Assembly: GCA_023425615.1 (NCBI GenBank)
Contig: JAFACJ010001135.1
Span: 1 to 5,360 of the forward strand
Direction: 5' to 3'
DNA length: 5,360 nt
Origin: Actinomycetes bacterium
Lineage (GTDB): Bacteria; Actinomycetota; Actinomycetes; Streptosporangiales; Streptosporangiaceae
Shown here piece after piece: positions 1 through 5,360 of this stretch (within the stretch, counting starts at the first letter, position 1; every line of letters starts with the position of its first letter). A program made the position numbers and the translations under genes. Below the pieces are notes generated by a model. The model searched no databases. It was not told the origin of the DNA and saw only the letters and a list, made by a program, of their open reading frames with translations.

Positions 1-2
1 GG

Positions 3-446
3 TTTGACCCTAGTCCGTTCCATCGACAAAGCCTCTATTTGATACGTAAGGTTTCGGACCGCGCCCATCACTTTAAGATGTGCCGAGGTGCAGAATACCT
101 ACCCGCATATCTTAAGAAGCTGGCCCGCGCATCCGCTGGCACCGAAGTGGCCGATCAGTGTGCTGCCCTACTCCAAAACATTGAAGCCTTTGCCCCCGAA
201 GCGCCGCCTCAAGAAATTGGTGAACAGGTACAGAACGGAGAGATAGTCCGGTGGCTCGGCACCTATGGGTTCATAGGTAACCCTGTCTACTCTAAGGGAA
301 TATTCTTTCCTGCGGTAGCGCTAGAAGGCCTTTCCGGGCGTGGTGAAGAACTTGATCTTCAGGGAAGGATGGTTTCATTTATACCGAAACGCGACCAGGC
401 GGGACGGCTACGGGCAGACTGGGTAAAGCTCATTGAAATTAAATAG
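3..446 (+). CDS. Hypothetical protein with C-terminal cold-shock-like domain (5'-truncated by window edge)
   Basis: The frame is open from the first bases of the window to the TAG at 444-446, so a start at the TTG at 39 is probably false: twelve further codons upstream are in frame and no ribosome binding site precedes 39. The visible part is 147 codons and the true start lies outside. The first half is helical and charged and is not recognised. From about 237 the protein resembles a cold-shock/OB-fold domain: GEIVRWL, then YGFI, then KGIFF, then LQGRMVSF, then GRLRADWVKLI. This follows the family order (G-x-V-K-W-F, G-F-I, V-F-V/F, G-x-x-V-x-F, A-x-x-V). Such domains bind single-stranded nucleic acid, and as a C-terminal module this could help an enzyme grip RNA or DNA. 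That is an inference, because the catalytic part, if any, is out of view. The gene converges on the Dpd-like genes at the right end. Codon use is less GC-biased than in the nearby transposases. Confidence 0.7.
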   Translation, partial: FDPSPFHRQSLYLIRKVSDRAHHFKMCRGAEYLPAYLKKLARASAGTEVADQCAALLQNIEAFAPEAPPQEIGEQVQNGEIVRWLGTYGFIGNPVYSKGIFFPAVALEGLSGRGEELDLQGRMVSFIPKRDQAGRLRADWVKLIEIK

Positions 447-696
447 TCTCCAAGTGGTCATGAAAACGTGTAGCGCAAGGTCAATAGCAGGCTCGGGCAG
501 CGTGTTTGTACGCAGCGTGAGTCACGCTGACAATCACATGGCCGGTCCAAGATCAGAACCGCCTTCGCCTTCGCCAGACCCGGTCAACACTTCTACTATT
601 TGTCTGTAACAAAGTCGGTGCCTGGGAGCAGCGGCGTTGCGACAACGTTCCTATGGTCGAACAGCTCTAATCGCCTAACCCCACTGAGCTCATTTC
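447..696. other. Non-coding stretch between the 5' gene and the intron remnant
   Basis: No convincing reading frame was seen on either strand; the minus-strand frame across 596-874 runs into the intron sequence and resembles no known protein. The last dozen bases before 697 are the 5' exon (homing site) of the group II intron. The only other structure seen is the palindrome at 513-529. Confidence 0.5.
513..529. repeat. Short perfect palindrome / possible hairpin downstream of the first gene
   Basis: CAGCGTG, then AGT, then CACGCTG: a 7-bp perfect stem around three bases, or 8 bp around one base. It lies 67 nt after the stop of the first gene. No T-run follows it, so it is not a canonical intrinsic terminator. 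Actinobacterial terminators often lack the T-run, and the site could equally be an operator for a dimeric repressor. Confidence 0.3.
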
Positions 697-1112
697 GTGC
701 GCCCAGCAGAACGGAGGTGATGCCGCGATGAGCGGCTGATCTTGTTGTTCGTAAGCTCGTCGTCGCTTGCCGGTGGAAGTCCGGTCCGGGTAGTTGCCAG
801 GAAGCTCGGTAGCAGGCTGGCGGCTTCGTCTGGAAACGGGCGGGGTCGAAGCCCAGCGTCAAAAGCCCTTTCAAAGGGGGAGCGAAGATGCGGTCCGTAG
901 CATGAAGCGAAGCCTGCGGCGTCGTTACTCAGCCGTCTTTCGGGGCGGGAAAAGAGAGTGCCGAGCCCTTCGAAATCGGGGTGAAGGCCATGGAAGCGGT
1001 GAAGAGCAGGGCTGATGCGTTCTCGTGAGGTGGGACGGCCGGGTCGCTGAGCTGGGGCGGGGCGTGAAGGCGTCCCGGTGGGCGAACGACGAACGCGACC
1101 CCCGATGATCTT
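697..1112 (+). mobile_element. Group II intron, 5' fragment (domain I onwards), truncated by an IS element
   Basis: The fragment opens with GTGCGCCCAG, which fits the conserved GUGYG 5' end of group II introns. Two tertiary-pairing elements support the call. A hairpin CCTTC/GAAGG (967-971 with 983-987) closes an 11-nt loop beginning GAAAT (972-976), the exact complement of ATTTC at 692-696, the last five exon bases; this has the position and shape of EBS1 pairing with IBS1. CTCAG at 928-932 is complementary to CTGAG at 684-688 and would be EBS2/IBS2. The offsets from the intron start (about 232 and 276) are like those in well-studied bacterial introns. The intron reverse transcriptase/maturase and the domain V hairpin are absent from the window, so the fragment cannot splice in cis. 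The right boundary is set by the presumed ISAs1 end and is approximate. Confidence 0.65.
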
Positions 1113-2350
1113 TGGTGCCTAAGCCAGTCGATCATGAACAGGGGCCGCGTTCGCGTGCCATCTTCCCCGATCGACGCCCTCGTGCGCCACCGCGAGGACG
1201 TCGTGCTGCCCTGCCCGCCCGAAGAACTCCCCGACCTGCCCGCCCTCGCGGACCTGCTGGATGCCCTGCCCGACCCGCGCCATCGTCGGGGCCACCGCTA
1301 CCGACTCGGCCCGCTGCTGGCGTTGTGCCTGCTGGCGGTACTCGGCGGAGCGACCTCCCTCACGCGCATCACCAGGTTCATCGCGGGCTGCGACCCCGAA
1401 CTCCTGGCCGCGGTGGGACTGCGGCCGGGCGCGGATCTACCGGCGGCCAGCACACTGGGCCGGCTGCTGGCCCGCCTGGACGCGGACGCTCTGGACGACG
1501 CGGCGGGCGGCTACCTCGCCCGCCTGACCGCCGAGCAGCCCGACAACGCCCCGCCGACCGCCATCGCGGTCGACGGGCAAGACCCTGCGCGGCAGCCGCA
1601 CCGCAGACGGCACAGTGCATCCGCTCGCCGCCGTCTCCCACCACGACCAGGCCGTCATCGCCCAACGCCAGATCGAGGCCAAGAGAGGCGAGATCCCCGC
1701 CTTCACGCCCCTGCTCGCCCCGCTCGACCTGGCAGGGAAGGTCACCACGGCCGACGCCCTGCACACCCAGACCGACCACGCCCGCCACCTCATCGCCGCC
1801 GGCGCCGACTACATGTTCATCGTCAAAGGCAACCAGCCAGGCCTACACCGCCAACTCAAAGGACTGCCCTGGAAAGACGTCCCCCTGGGAGAGCGCACCG
1901 CCGGCCAAGAGCACGGCCGCCACGAGATCCGCAGGCTGAAGGTCTGCACCGTCCAACCCGGACCGATGTTCCCCCACGCGACCCAGGCCATCCAGGTCAA
2001 ACGCCGCCGCACCGACCACAGGACCGGCAAGACCACGATCAAAACGATCTACGCCGTCACCAGCCTCACCCCCCGCCAGGCCGGCCCCGCCCGGCTCGCC
2101 GCCCTCATCCGCGGCCACTGGTCCATCGAAGCCCTGCACCACGTCCGCGACGTCACCTACCGCGAAGACGCCTCAAAGATCCGGACCGGAACCACACCCC
2201 GAGCCATGGCCACCTTCCGCAACCTCGCCATCGGCCTGGCCCGCACAATCGGCTGGACCAACCACGCCGCCGCCACCGACCACTACCACACCCACCCCGA
2301 CCACGGCCTCCAGCTACTCGGTCTCATGATCTGAACACGCATTGGCCCTA
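1113..2350 (+). mobile_element. ISAs1-family insertion sequence, about 1.24 kb, degenerate ends
   Basis: The element is defined by the ISAs1-type transposase filling 1134-2334. Proposed ends are TGGTGCCTAAGCC (1113-1125) and the complement of CGCATTGGCCCTA (2338-2350). These match at 8 of 13 positions as inverted repeats, and GATCATGA recurs in mirrored position just inside each end (1130-1137 and 2324-2331). The resulting length is normal for the family. No 8-10 bp target duplication is visible in the flanks, so one end may be eroded or the boundaries may be off by some bases. Confidence 0.6.
1134..2334 (+). pseudogene. ISAs1-family transposase, disrupted by a +1 frameshift
   Basis: The first part (from the ATG at 1134) carries the ISAs1 N-terminal region: LPDPRHRRGHRYRLGPLLAL, then STLGRLLARLD, ending at AVDG, which includes the first catalytic Asp. 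Translation then leaves frame. Removing one G from GGG at 1575-1577 restores [11 protein letters not shown] and joins directly to the second frame, which runs to the TGA at 2332-2334. That second part contains [10 protein letters not shown] (second Asp), [12 protein letters not shown], and the C-terminal signature [18 protein letters not shown] with the acidic residues expected of the DDE_Tnp_1 fold. The repaired product would be about 399 residues, normal for the family. As it stands, translation from 1134 runs on in the wrong frame and yields an Arg/Pro-rich tail, so the gene is very likely dead unless the extra base is a sequencing error. No good Shine-Dalgarno sequence precedes 1134. Confidence 0.9.
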
Positions 2351-2540
2351 AGGTCTGGCCTCTGCGGGAGGACGTCGTTCACGGTAGTTACTGCGTCGAG
2401 TGCGCTTGGCGGCGCGAGGTAGGTGCGGTGGCGTTGTTCGGGGTTGCGGTTGCGGGGTCGTCCGACGTGGTGCACGGTCTGAGTCCAGAGATCGCGTGGG
2501 GGTTCAGGGGGAAAGGCCGTGCGGGTGTGACCGTCCTCTG
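2351..2540. other. Unassigned spacer between two IS elements
   Basis: About 190 bases between the presumed ISAs1 right end and the IS3 left end. Short open frames cross it on both strands, but none looks like a protein and none has a ribosome binding site. No group II domain V hairpin was seen, so it does not appear to be the missing intron 3' part. Confidence 0.4.
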
Positions 2541-2561
2541 TGCCAAGCTCAAGTGAGACAG
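2539..2561 (+). repeat. IS3 left terminal inverted repeat
   Basis: From G2540 to G2561 this pairs with the complement of 4087-4107: 19 matches, two mismatches and one single-base gap. The shared core is TCAAGTG-n-GACAG, preceded by TG-n-CAAG. The pair brackets orfA and orfB. Confidence 0.85.
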
Positions 2562-2621
2562 AAGGGGATGAAGTTCACAAACTGACATGATCAGGTCGAG
2601 ATCGGGTACGAGCAAGTGACG

Positions 2622-3038
2622 ATGAGCAACCATGACCTTCCCAGCGGTGAGGGGCCGCGGGCCGGCCGGCCGAAGCGGCGGCACTTCACGGCCGACTACA
2701 AGCTGCGGATGGTCGAGGAATACGACGCGGCCGCGCAGGGTGAGAAGGGCGCACTGCTACGCAGGGAAGGTCTTTATGACTCCAGCATCCAGTTGTGGCG
2801 GCGGCAGCGTGATTCGGGCGAGTTGACGGCTTCCGGCCCGGCCACCGCACCACGCACGGGAAAGTCACCCGAACTGCTGGAGCTTGAGCGGCTGCGCAAG
2901 GAGAACGAGAAGCTGGCCCGGCAGAAGGAACGTGCCGAGAAGAAACTGGCACAGACCGAGGCAGCCCTGGAGATCATGGGAAAAGGTTTCGCTCTCTTGG
3001 AACTCATGTCCGAGAGAGCGGACAACGAGAACTCGTGA
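2622..3038 (+). CDS. IS3-family transposase OrfA (helix-turn-helix, leucine-zipper type)
   Basis: A protein of 138 residues from the ATG at 2622; a GTG two codons upstream (2616) is possible, and neither has a strong ribosome binding site. Residues about 18-65 (RPKRRHFTADYKLRMVEEYD through SSIQLWRRQRDSG) match the HTH_Tnp_1 DNA-binding domain that recognises the element's inverted repeats. Residues about 84-118 (ELLELERLRKENEKLARQKE and onward) form a heptad-repeat coiled coil used for OrfA/OrfAB multimerisation. The stop at 3036-3038 overlaps the OrfB GTG by four bases. Near the 3' end, the heptamer at 2978-2984 allows a -1 shift that would fuse the first 121 residues to OrfB. Length and domain order are normal for the family and the gene appears intact. 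Confidence 0.92.
   Translation: MSNHDLPSGEGPRAGRPKRRHFTADYKLRMVEEYDAAAQGEKGALLRREGLYDSSIQLWRRQRDSGELTASGPATAPRTGKSPELLELERLRKENEKLARQKERAEKKLAQTEAALEIMGKGFALLELMSERADNENS
2978..3020 (+). promoter_or_regulatory. Programmed -1 ribosomal frameshift signal (slippery heptamer plus stem-loop)
   Basis: GGGAAAA at 2978-2984 lies in the orfA frame as G GGA AAA, a legal X-XXY-YYZ slippery heptamer. After a 5-nt spacer, CGCTCTCTTGGA (2990-3001) pairs with TCCGAGAGAGCG (3009-3020): 12 bp with one G-U pair and a 7-nt loop. The -1 frame is open from the heptamer through the OrfB start, so slippage gives one continuous OrfAB fusion, the active transposase in IS3 elements. Confidence 0.8.
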
Positions 3039-4024
3039 ACACGTGCCGCCGCGAAACGCTGGAACTGCTGTCCGGGCATTTGCCGATTTCCCGATGCTGC
3101 ACGCTGACGGGCGTGCCGCGCGGCAGTTACTACCGCAGCCTGCACCCGGTCGGCGAACGCGAATCCCCGCCTCGGCCGATTCCACCGAACGCGCTGACCG
3201 AAGCCGAACGACAAGAATTGATGGCCGTTCTCAACAGTCCGCGGTTCGCCGACAAAGCACCCCGCCAGGTGTGGGCCACGCTGCTGGACGAGGGCATCTA
3301 CCTGGCATCTGTATCGACGATGTACCGCCAACTGCGGGCTCGCGACCAGGTCCGCGAGCGCCGGGCCCAGGCCCGGCACGAGGCCCGCAAGAAGCCCTAC
3401 CTGGCCGCCTACTCACCCAACGAGATCTGGAGCTGGGACATCACGAAACTGCACGGCCCAGCCGGCCGGCAGTTCTACGAACTATATGTGATGCTCGACA
3501 TCTTCTCCCGCTGCATCGTGCACTGGGAGATCCATCTGCGTGAGTCCGGAGAACTCGCCGAGCGGTTCATGGAGAACTCCATCACCGCCAACGGCAGTAT
3601 CGCTCCCCGCACCATCCACTCCGACAACGGCACCTCGATGACCTCCCGACCGGTGACCGAACTGCTCATCGACCTGGGCATCGTCAAGTCCCACTCCCGA
3701 CCGAAGGTCAGCAACGACAACCCCTACAGCGAAGCCCAGTTCAAGACACTCAAATACTGCCCCGCATTCCCGGAGAAGTTCGCCTCATTCGACGAGGCGG
3801 AAACCTTCTGCCACCACTTCTTCGAGTACTACAACCACCAGCACTACCATTCCGGGATCGGGCTGCACACGGCATTCTCGGTCCATATGGGAACGGCACA
3901 AGCCCATCCAGGACAAACGCGCGCAGACCATCGAACGGTTCCGCGTCGCCAACCCGCACCGCTTCACCCGCACGCCCGAACTGCCCAAGATCCCAACGGC
4001 GGCCTTCATCAACCAACCCGATGA
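3035..4024 (+). CDS. IS3-family transposase OrfB (DDE integrase core), C-terminal frameshift
   Basis: This is the catalytic half of the transposase. The N-terminal part (CCTLTGVPRGSYYR, then RQVWATLLDEGIYLASVSTM) is the HTH_21-like region. The rve integrase core follows with catalytic D135 (WSWDITKLHG), D197 (TIHSDNGTSM) and E233 (NPYSEAQFKTLKY); the last two are 35 residues apart, the canonical DD(35)E. YYNHQHYHSGIGLHT is the usual C-terminal signature. After A290 the frame is lost: one extra C in CCC at 3903-3905. Deleting it restores IQDKRAQTIERFRVANPHRF and runs to the TAG at 4065-4067, giving about 343 residues. As written, the last 39 residues are out of frame and stop at 4024. The catalytic core is whole, so partial activity cannot be excluded. 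The GTG start overlaps the orfA stop as GTGA; the main product is probably the OrfAB frameshift fusion. Confidence 0.88.
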   Translation: MNTCRRETLELLSGHLPISRCCTLTGVPRGSYYRSLHPVGERESPPRPIPPNALTEAERQELMAVLNSPRFADKAPRQVWATLLDEGIYLASVSTMYRQLRARDQVRERRAQARHEARKKPYLAAYSPNEIWSWDITKLHGPAGRQFYELYVMLDIFSRCIVHWEIHLRESGELAERFMENSITANGSIAPRTIHSDNGTSMTSRPVTELLIDLGIVKSHSRPKVSNDNPYSEAQFKTLKYCPAFPEKFASFDEAETFCHHFFEYYNHQHYHSGIGLHTAFSVHMGTAQAHPGQTRADHRTVPRRQPAPLHPHARTAQDPNGGLHQPTR

Positions 4025-4086
4025 CGCCCAGGCCAAGGCCACACCACCCGCCCGCGAGGCCGCCTAGCGATCACACCGACAGACCC

Positions 4087-4108
4087 CTGTCGCACTTGAC
4101 TTGACACC
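4087..4108 (-). repeat. IS3 right terminal inverted repeat
   Basis: Read on the minus strand it begins GGTGTCAAGTCAAG and ends GACAG, mirroring the left end at 2539-2561 apart from a one-base gap and two substitutions within the paired stretch. It lies just after the ancestral orfB stop at 4065-4067. Confidence 0.85.
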
Positions 4109-4127
4109 TACCGTGCAAGGACTCAAG

Positions 4128-5237
4128 TTAGAAGAGGCGTTCCTGGTTGATCAGGCGGAGAAGACCCGTAGTAAGGGTACGGACGTCGTTCGGAGTGTTC
4201 TGGAAACTGTTCCACTTCCGGATCTCGTCCGGGCCGAAGGACCACGTGCCGCTGGTCCAAGCCGCCGCCCGTTCGATGCGTTTGAGGGCGTCGGTGACAA
4301 CACTTTCGATTTCACTGGGAGCAAGGTCTTCGGTGAGGTGATCCATGAGGAAGCCCATGGCCTGGATACCGACACCGTGGGTGAGGCGGGAGAGACGGGG
4401 CGGGAGTTCCCAGGCTTCAGGAAAGACGCCCTTGACGAGTCGCCAGTAGGTGTTCAGGTGTAGGAGCATCTGGTCGATGTCGCCAGTACCGTCCTCTGGG
4501 TTGCGGTACTGGTAGAGCGCGCCTTCGTAGAGACTGTGCTCGATCATTCGGAGGATGCTGTTGTCCTTGATGTAGCCATCCGGCGAGGTGGGGGTGGCGA
4601 TAGCCCGGTAGAAGGGGCCGCCGATAGTGCCGTTCAGGCGAGTCATGATTATTGCGGGAAGTTGCCGGCGAGCGTATGCCTGGGGCAGGTGGGCGGTGGT
4701 ATCAGGCAGGAGTTCGTGGATCAAGCCCTTGGGCAAAGGCTTGGTGTTATTGACCAGGATGAACTGAGCGCGCTGCTCGGCCTCGTCGTCAGCGATGAAT
4801 GCGACTGCGGCTACGGGGAACTCACCGACGTCGGCTTCCCGAATCGCGGCGCTGCGCTGTTGACCATCAACGAGCCAGGCCGGTTTCTCGTTCTCGCTGA
4901 GGGTCTCGTCAATCGGGATGACCAATTCACCCGGCGTGGAATAGGGATGGCCCTGCTCTGGTACGAGAGGTTCGAACTTCACTCGGCTGTCGAAGGCCAG
5001 AACGATCGCGTTTGGGAGCATCGCACCTTCCGACTCCAAGTAACGCTGGATCGACCGAATATGAGAGGCGACCTCGGGGCGCTGATATCCGTGGAGTTGT
5101 TCGTTGTCATCGCGCTTGATTCGCGATATAGCAGCGAACTCATGGACCCTTTTCCCATCCACTGCGAAGCAGTAGATACGACGAGAACCTTGCCGAACCT
5201 CTAGCGCCGGCAGGCGGAGCGTGTCACGGTCGGCCAT
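4128..5237 (-). CDS. dpdB: DGQHR-domain protein, DpdB-like (7-deazaguanine DNA modification)
   Basis: An intact protein of 369 residues. The defining motif is DGQQRSAAI at residues 124-132. Around it are GYQRPEVASHIRSIQRYLES (50-69), AMLPNAIVLAFD (72-83), ILVNNTKPLPKGLIHELLP (160-178), PFYRAIATP (208-216) and SRLTHGVGIQAMGFLMD (283-299), a pattern I associate with DpdB rather than DndB. No membrane segment or signal peptide is seen, so it should be cytoplasmic. DpdB is the partner of the TGT-like DpdA in placing preQ0 into DNA; DpdC and other Dpd proteins process the base and restrict unmodified DNA. GAGGAG lies 5 nt before the ATG, and the ATG overlaps the TAA of the upstream gene, so the two are translationally coupled. 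The IS3 element begins 21 nt after the stop, so no partner gene follows directly. The main alternative is DndB, the regulator/ATPase of DNA phosphorothioation, which shares the DGQHR motif. Confidence 0.75.
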   Translation of the reverse strand: MADRDTLRLPALEVRQGSRRIYCFAVDGKRVHEFAAISRIKRDDNEQLHGYQRPEVASHIRSIQRYLESEGAMLPNAIVLAFDSRVKFEPLVPEQGHPYSTPGELVIPIDETLSENEKPAWLVDGQQRSAAIREADVGEFPVAAVAFIADDEAEQRAQFILVNNTKPLPKGLIHELLPDTTAHLPQAYARRQLPAIIMTRLNGTIGGPFYRAIATPTSPDGYIKDNSILRMIEHSLYEGALYQYRNPEDGTGDIDQMLLHLNTYWRLVKGVFPEAWELPPRLSRLTHGVGIQAMGFLMDHLTEDLAPSEIESVVTDALKRIERAAAWTSGTWSFGPDEIRKWNSFQNTPNDVRTLTTGLLRLINQERLF

Positions 5238-5359
5238 TAGTTCTCCTCATTGATCGGACGGGTGATATGGTGAATTCTATCACCGAAAACGTGCAGATTG
5301 TGGAATCCTCGACGCTTATTTCGCTCAGTTCCGCGGAAGATTATAATCTCGATTCCATG
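5237..5359 (-). CDS. C-terminal end of the gene upstream of dpdB; candidate DpdA (partial)
   Basis: On the minus strand the frame is open from the window edge for 40 codons and stops at TAA (5239-5237), sharing one base with the dpdB ATG (TAATG). The visible residues include IEIIIFRGTERNKRRGFHN and LHVFGDRIHHI. The one-base overlap shows that it heads the same transcription unit as dpdB. In known clusters dpdA, which encodes the tRNA-guanine-transglycosylase-like enzyme that exchanges guanine for preQ0 in DNA, commonly sits next to dpdB. The basic RNKRRGFHN stretch is compatible with a nucleic-acid enzyme tail. Identity as DpdA is an inference from context; forty residues cannot prove it, and no catalytic residues are in view. 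Confidence 0.55.
   Translation of the reverse strand, partial: HGIEIIIFRGTERNKRRGFHNLHVFGDRIHHITRPINEEN
5243..5248 (-). promoter_or_regulatory. Ribosome binding site of dpdB
   Basis: GAGGAG on the minus strand, 5 nt before the ATG at 5237. It lies inside the last codons of the upstream gene and supports both the chosen dpdB start and translational coupling. Confidence 0.75.
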
Positions 5360-5360
5360 C

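Larger units (their letters stand above)
2541..4106 (+). mobile_element. IS3-family insertion sequence, about 1.57 kb, with both ends present
   Basis: Terminal inverted repeats bracket an orfA/orfB pair. The element is taken to begin TGCCAAG and to end CTTGACA, giving the 5'-TG...CA-3' ends typical of IS3 elements. Length is at the upper edge of the usual range for the family. No 3-4 bp target duplication is evident (CTG on the left, CCT on the right), which suggests an old insertion, a flanking rearrangement, or ends misplaced by one or two bases. The right end lies 21 nt from the dpdB stop codon. Confidence 0.85.

Noticed and set aside
596..874. Minus-strand open frame of 92 codons
   Set aside because: It spans the exon/intron boundary, resembles no known protein and overlaps structured intron sequence; it is a chance frame.
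1112..1939. Long plus-strand frame rich in Arg, Pro and Ala overlapping the ISAs1 transposase
   Set aside because: It is a high-GC shadow frame; the two neighbouring frames carry recognisable transposase motifs.
2400..2585. Possible small gene between the two IS elements
   Set aside because: The product is Gly/Arg/Cys-rich shadow-like sequence, there is no ribosome binding site, and it runs through the IS3 left inverted repeat.
2774..3379. Minus-strand open frame of 201 codons across orfA and orfB
   Set aside because: It is antisense to two well-supported transposase genes, with Ser/Arg-rich shadow composition and no recognisable motif.
4094..4128. Hairpin ACTTGACT...ACTCAAGT as a dpdB terminator
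   Set aside because: Only 7 of 8 pairs with a 19-nt loop, one arm is part of the IS inverted repeat, and there is no T-run on the dpdB strand.
4536..5204. Plus-strand open frame of 222 codons opposite dpdB
   Set aside because: It is antisense to a gene with clear family motifs, a strong ribosome binding site and coupling to its upstream neighbour.
4128..5237. Annotation of the DGQHR protein as DndB of a phosphorothioation system
   Set aside because: It shares the DGQHR motif, but the NNTKPLPKGLIHELLP and SRLTHGVGIQAMGFLMD blocks fit DpdB better as I know the families; kept as an alternative.
1..5360. CRISPR arrays, tRNA or rRNA genes
   Set aside because: No regularly spaced direct repeats and no cloverleaf or rRNA-like sequence were seen.

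Overview
The window looks like a high-GC actinomycete, most likely Streptomyces or a close relative. The evidence is GC-rich third codon positions, GTG/TTG-type starts, and insertion sequences whose transposases are of actinobacterial type. Codon use is uneven: the 5' gene and the right-hand gene pair are less GC-biased than the ISAs1-type transposase. That fits an accessory island that has collected mobile elements.

Layout, left to right. (1) 3-446 (+): the 3' part of a gene that begins before the window; its C-terminal third resembles a cold-shock/OB-fold domain. (2) 447-696: non-coding, with one short perfect palindrome. (3) 697 to about 1112: the 5' part of a group II intron. It has a GTGCGCCCAG 5' end and an EBS1 loop that pairs with the five exon bases at the splice junction. 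No reverse transcriptase and no domain V remain. (4) About 1113-2350: an ISAs1-family insertion sequence that appears to have cut off the intron. Its transposase is broken by one extra G. (5) 2351-2540: nothing recognisable. (6) About 2541-4106: an IS3-family element with good terminal inverted repeats, orfA and orfB. A slippery heptamer followed by a 12-bp stem-loop sits at the orfA/orfB junction, the classic signal for a programmed -1 frameshift. An extra C scrambles the last ~50 codons of orfB. (7) 4128-5237 (-): an intact DGQHR-family gene, best matched to DpdB. (8) 5237-5359 (-): the last 40 codons of an upstream gene whose TAA overlaps the dpdB ATG; it is a candidate dpdA.

The biologically most interesting part is the right end. 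DpdB works with the TGT-like enzyme DpdA to insert 7-deazaguanine bases (preQ0, processed further by other Dpd proteins) into DNA as a modification/restriction system. The two genes here are translationally coupled, and the IS3 element begins 21 nt past the dpdB stop codon. Whatever once followed dpdB in that operon is therefore separated from it or lost. The rest of a dpd cluster, if present, should lie beyond the right edge. The middle 3.4 kb is a pile-up of mobile-element debris between this operon and the convergent gene on the left.
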